NCBI RefSeq assembly: GCF_018446385.1
Contig: NC_055990.1
Coordinates: forward strand, 22,563,558-22,627,557
Source of the DNA: Zingiber officinale
Taxonomy: Eukaryota; Streptophyta; Magnoliopsida; Zingiberales; Zingiberaceae
Direction: 5' to 3'
Length of the DNA: 64,000 nucleotides
In this document: one piece after another, positions 62,620 through 64,000 of the stretch
How the letters are laid out: every line of letters begins with the position of its first letter
How positions within the stretch are numbered: position 1 is the stretch's first letter
Notes under the pieces: generated by a model
What the model saw: the letters and a program-made list of their open reading frames with translations, nothing else
Databases searched by the model: none
Told to the model about the DNA's origin: nothing
Position numbers and translations under genes: made by a program

Positions 62620-62930
62620 CTCTCCTCCTCGATTGGAAATTAGGGATTAGGGTTTGAACTCTGGATTCGGCAGCGGGGAGGCGGAGATGTGGAGATGGAG
62701 AGAAACCCTAATTTGGATTTGGGTTTTGTCAGTAAAATCCGTAACCCGAAGACCCGTTCACATGAGGAAAACGAAGTTTTTGTTTAGTTTTTAAGTCACT
62801 CAGAATATCCTCGATTGCTGTTTACGTGGAGTAATCCTATTGGTTAAGAGAGGATAAGAACGATCTCCTTTCTTCTTTAACTTCTTGTCTGTTCTTCCGT
62901 TCCTCCTCGGCCACACAGAGCGCTTTAACC
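62620..62930. promoter_or_regulatory. Bidirectional promoter between RH24 and CP12
   Basis: Only 311 bp separate the two start codons, so the genes share a head-to-head promoter. Toward CP12 there is an ACGT core (about 62824-62827), an inverted CCAAT (ATTGG, about 62839-62843) and an I-box GATAAG (62853-62858), a motif known from light-regulated photosynthesis genes. No clear TATA box was seen for either gene. The CP12 start context is AACCATGGC. Confidence 0.65.
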
Positions 62931-63299
62931 ATGGCAGCGGCCTCGTTCCCCGGGGCGGTCAAAGGGCTCGTCTCCGCCAAGGCGAGGCTCTCCGAGCCCC
63001 TACGAGGAGGTAGCAGGAGTCTCCTCGTCCTCTACCCGCGCAGAGGCGGCATGGCACTGGTGGCGTCGGCGACGCCGCTGGAGCTGTCGGAGAAGGTAGC
63101 GGAGAGCATTAAAAACGCAGAAGAGACGTGCGCCGGAGACGCGGCGAGCGGGGAGTGCGCCGCGGCGTGGGACGAAGTGGAGGAGCTGAGCGCGGCGGCC
63201 AGCCACGCGAGGGACAAGCTCAAAGCCAACTCCGACCCTCTGGATAATTACTGCAACGACAACCCCGAGACCGACGAGTGCCGTACCTACGAAGACTAG
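62931..63299 (+). CDS. CP12: CP12, chloroplast Calvin-cycle regulator
   Basis: A small intrinsically disordered stromal protein that, when oxidised, scaffolds GAPDH and phosphoribulokinase into an inactive complex and so switches the Calvin cycle off in the dark. 122 residues, intronless. The first 40 or so are rich in Ala, Ser, Arg and Gly, as in a plastid transit peptide; cleavage is probably near VASATPL (about 44-50). Both redox cysteine pairs are present with the family spacing: C67 and C76, and C108 and C117. The AWDEVEELSAAASH core follows the first pair. The C-terminal GAPDH-binding end DPLDNYCNDNPETDEC is intact. A poly-A signal AATAAA lies at 63420-63425. It lies head to head with RH24. 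Confidence 0.97.
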   Translation: MAAASFPGAVKGLVSAKARLSEPLRGGSRSLLVLYPRRGGMALVASATPLELSEKVAESIKNAEETCAGDAASGECAAAWDEVEELSAAASHARDKLKANSDPLDNYCNDNPETDECRTYED

Positions 63300-63717
63300 C
63301 TTTTCAATGGATTAATACTTCCGTAATTAGAAGCTTATTGGTATCAGTTGTTCATCAAGATTTGCTGCTTTTGGTATCTGTGTCGATCGTTGGGTTCTTG
63401 GAATGGGTGTTCCACGACAAATAAAATTTATGTTGTTGAAATTAAGGATTGTTAGATTTTGAAGATCAAGAGCATTATTCGTTGATCGAACAAACTATTT
63501 GTGCTTTGTTTCTGGTTTCCGTTGGTAATAAAAGAGGAACAATTTGTTAATGTCGATCAAATACAGAAGCAACAACAGCTCATGTTGCTTCTCTTATTAT
63601 GGCATCCTTATTCACTGGAATTAATGGAAAGAAGAAACAAAGATGTGTACAAGAATTCAATCAATTGGAACTCGTGAAAGGGTAACGTAGACCAAATGGT
63701 TATTAACTTTATGATCT
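63300..63717. other. Convergent 3' region between CP12 and the DUF1218 gene
   Basis: Holds the CP12 3' UTR (AATAAA at 63420) and, on the other strand, the 3' UTR of the next gene. No further gene. Confidence 0.6.
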
Positions 63718-64000
63718 TTAAGCAGAGGTGGAAGTTTTTTCGCCGTGCTGTTGCGGCTGCGTCACCGCCGGCGCGCTCGGAGCGGGAAGAGGAAACTGAA
63801 GCCGCGGGCCGGCGGCATGAGCCTGTTGCTGCTGCTGCAGCCTCTGCATCTGCAACGCCGTGAGGTACACCCCGACTCCGAGGAGCACGGAGATTAGGCC
63901 GAAAATTCCGGCAGCCGCGAACAATCCCGGCCGGGTGACTTGGCATTCCGGCTTCGGCTTCCTCCAGTTGCTGATGTGGCCGGCCTCCACGCCGATGCCG
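63718..64000 (-). CDS. DUF1218 membrane protein, C-terminal part (runs off the window)
   Basis: The last 93 or so codons of a minus-strand gene that continues past 64000. Sequence NWRKPKPECQVTRPGLF followed by a hydrophobic span (AAAGIFGLISVLLGVGVYLTAL) matches the C-terminal end of plant DUF1218 proteins, small four-span membrane proteins that include the MODIFYING WALL LIGNIN (MWL) group. The tail is Gln- and Pro-rich and ends GEKTSTSA. The conserved Cys before the last span is present. The rest of the gene and its start lie outside the window. No specific member is assigned. Confidence 0.8.
   Translation of the reverse strand, partial: GIGVEAGHISNWRKPKPECQVTRPGLFAAAGIFGLISVLLGVGVYLTALQMQRLQQQQQAHAAGPRLQFPLPAPSAPAVTQPQQHGEKTSTSA

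Overview
This window looks like nuclear DNA of a flowering plant, probably a monocot. The evidence is intron-containing plant genes (DEAD-box helicase, PP2C, plastid CP12, SAM synthetase with a 5' UTR intron) set among Ty1/copia and Ty3/gypsy LTR retrotransposons, MITEs and an Au-type SINE. The order Zingiberales (ginger or banana relatives) is possible but is only a guess. No bacterial feature, CRISPR array, rRNA or tRNA gene was seen.

Layout. 1-4.7 kb: part of a minus-strand copia element whose LTR promoter region carries a perfect 399-bp tandem duplication. 4.7-8.1 kb: gene-free DNA with a foldback MITE, a 74/77-bp minisatellite and a gypsy gag relic. 8.3-10.9 kb: SAM synthetase gene copy 1 (minus). 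11.6-15.5 kb: decayed LTR element holding a copia fragment and an ATCGAT-rich block. 15.8-16.1 kb: a MITE. 16.1-39.8 kb: a three-layer nest. A LTR-like sequence is split by a Tat-lineage Ty3/gypsy element (16848-39186, target duplication GGTGC), and one LTR of that element is split by a Sirevirus-type copia element (17215-28437, target duplication AGCGG). 40.0-48.8 kb: a second Sirevirus-type copia element (target duplication CAAAC), itself invaded by another copia element. 49.1 kb: an Au SINE. 50.3-52.6 kb: SAM synthetase copy 2 (minus). 53.0-53.4 kb: a MITE. 53.9-57.4 kb: a PP2C phosphatase gene (minus). 59.0-62.6 kb: an RH24-like DEAD-box helicase gene (minus), head to head with the plastid regulator CP12 (plus, 62.9 kb). 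At the right edge is the 3' end of a DUF1218 membrane-protein gene (minus).

Reading. The two SAM synthetase genes are direct-orientation duplicates (392 of 395 residues identical). They share the core promoter and UTR layout and are now about 41 kb apart, with almost all the space filled by retroelements that arrived in an order the nesting makes readable. The right 14 kb is ordinary host gene space. The less ordinary signals are: element-specific palindrome clusters in the Sirevirus-type LTRs, one of them repeated inside an element upstream of its third ORF; a 64/65-bp array of 15 units in the Tat element next to an antisense extra ORF; and one LTR whose palindrome block alone has diverged sharply from its partner.
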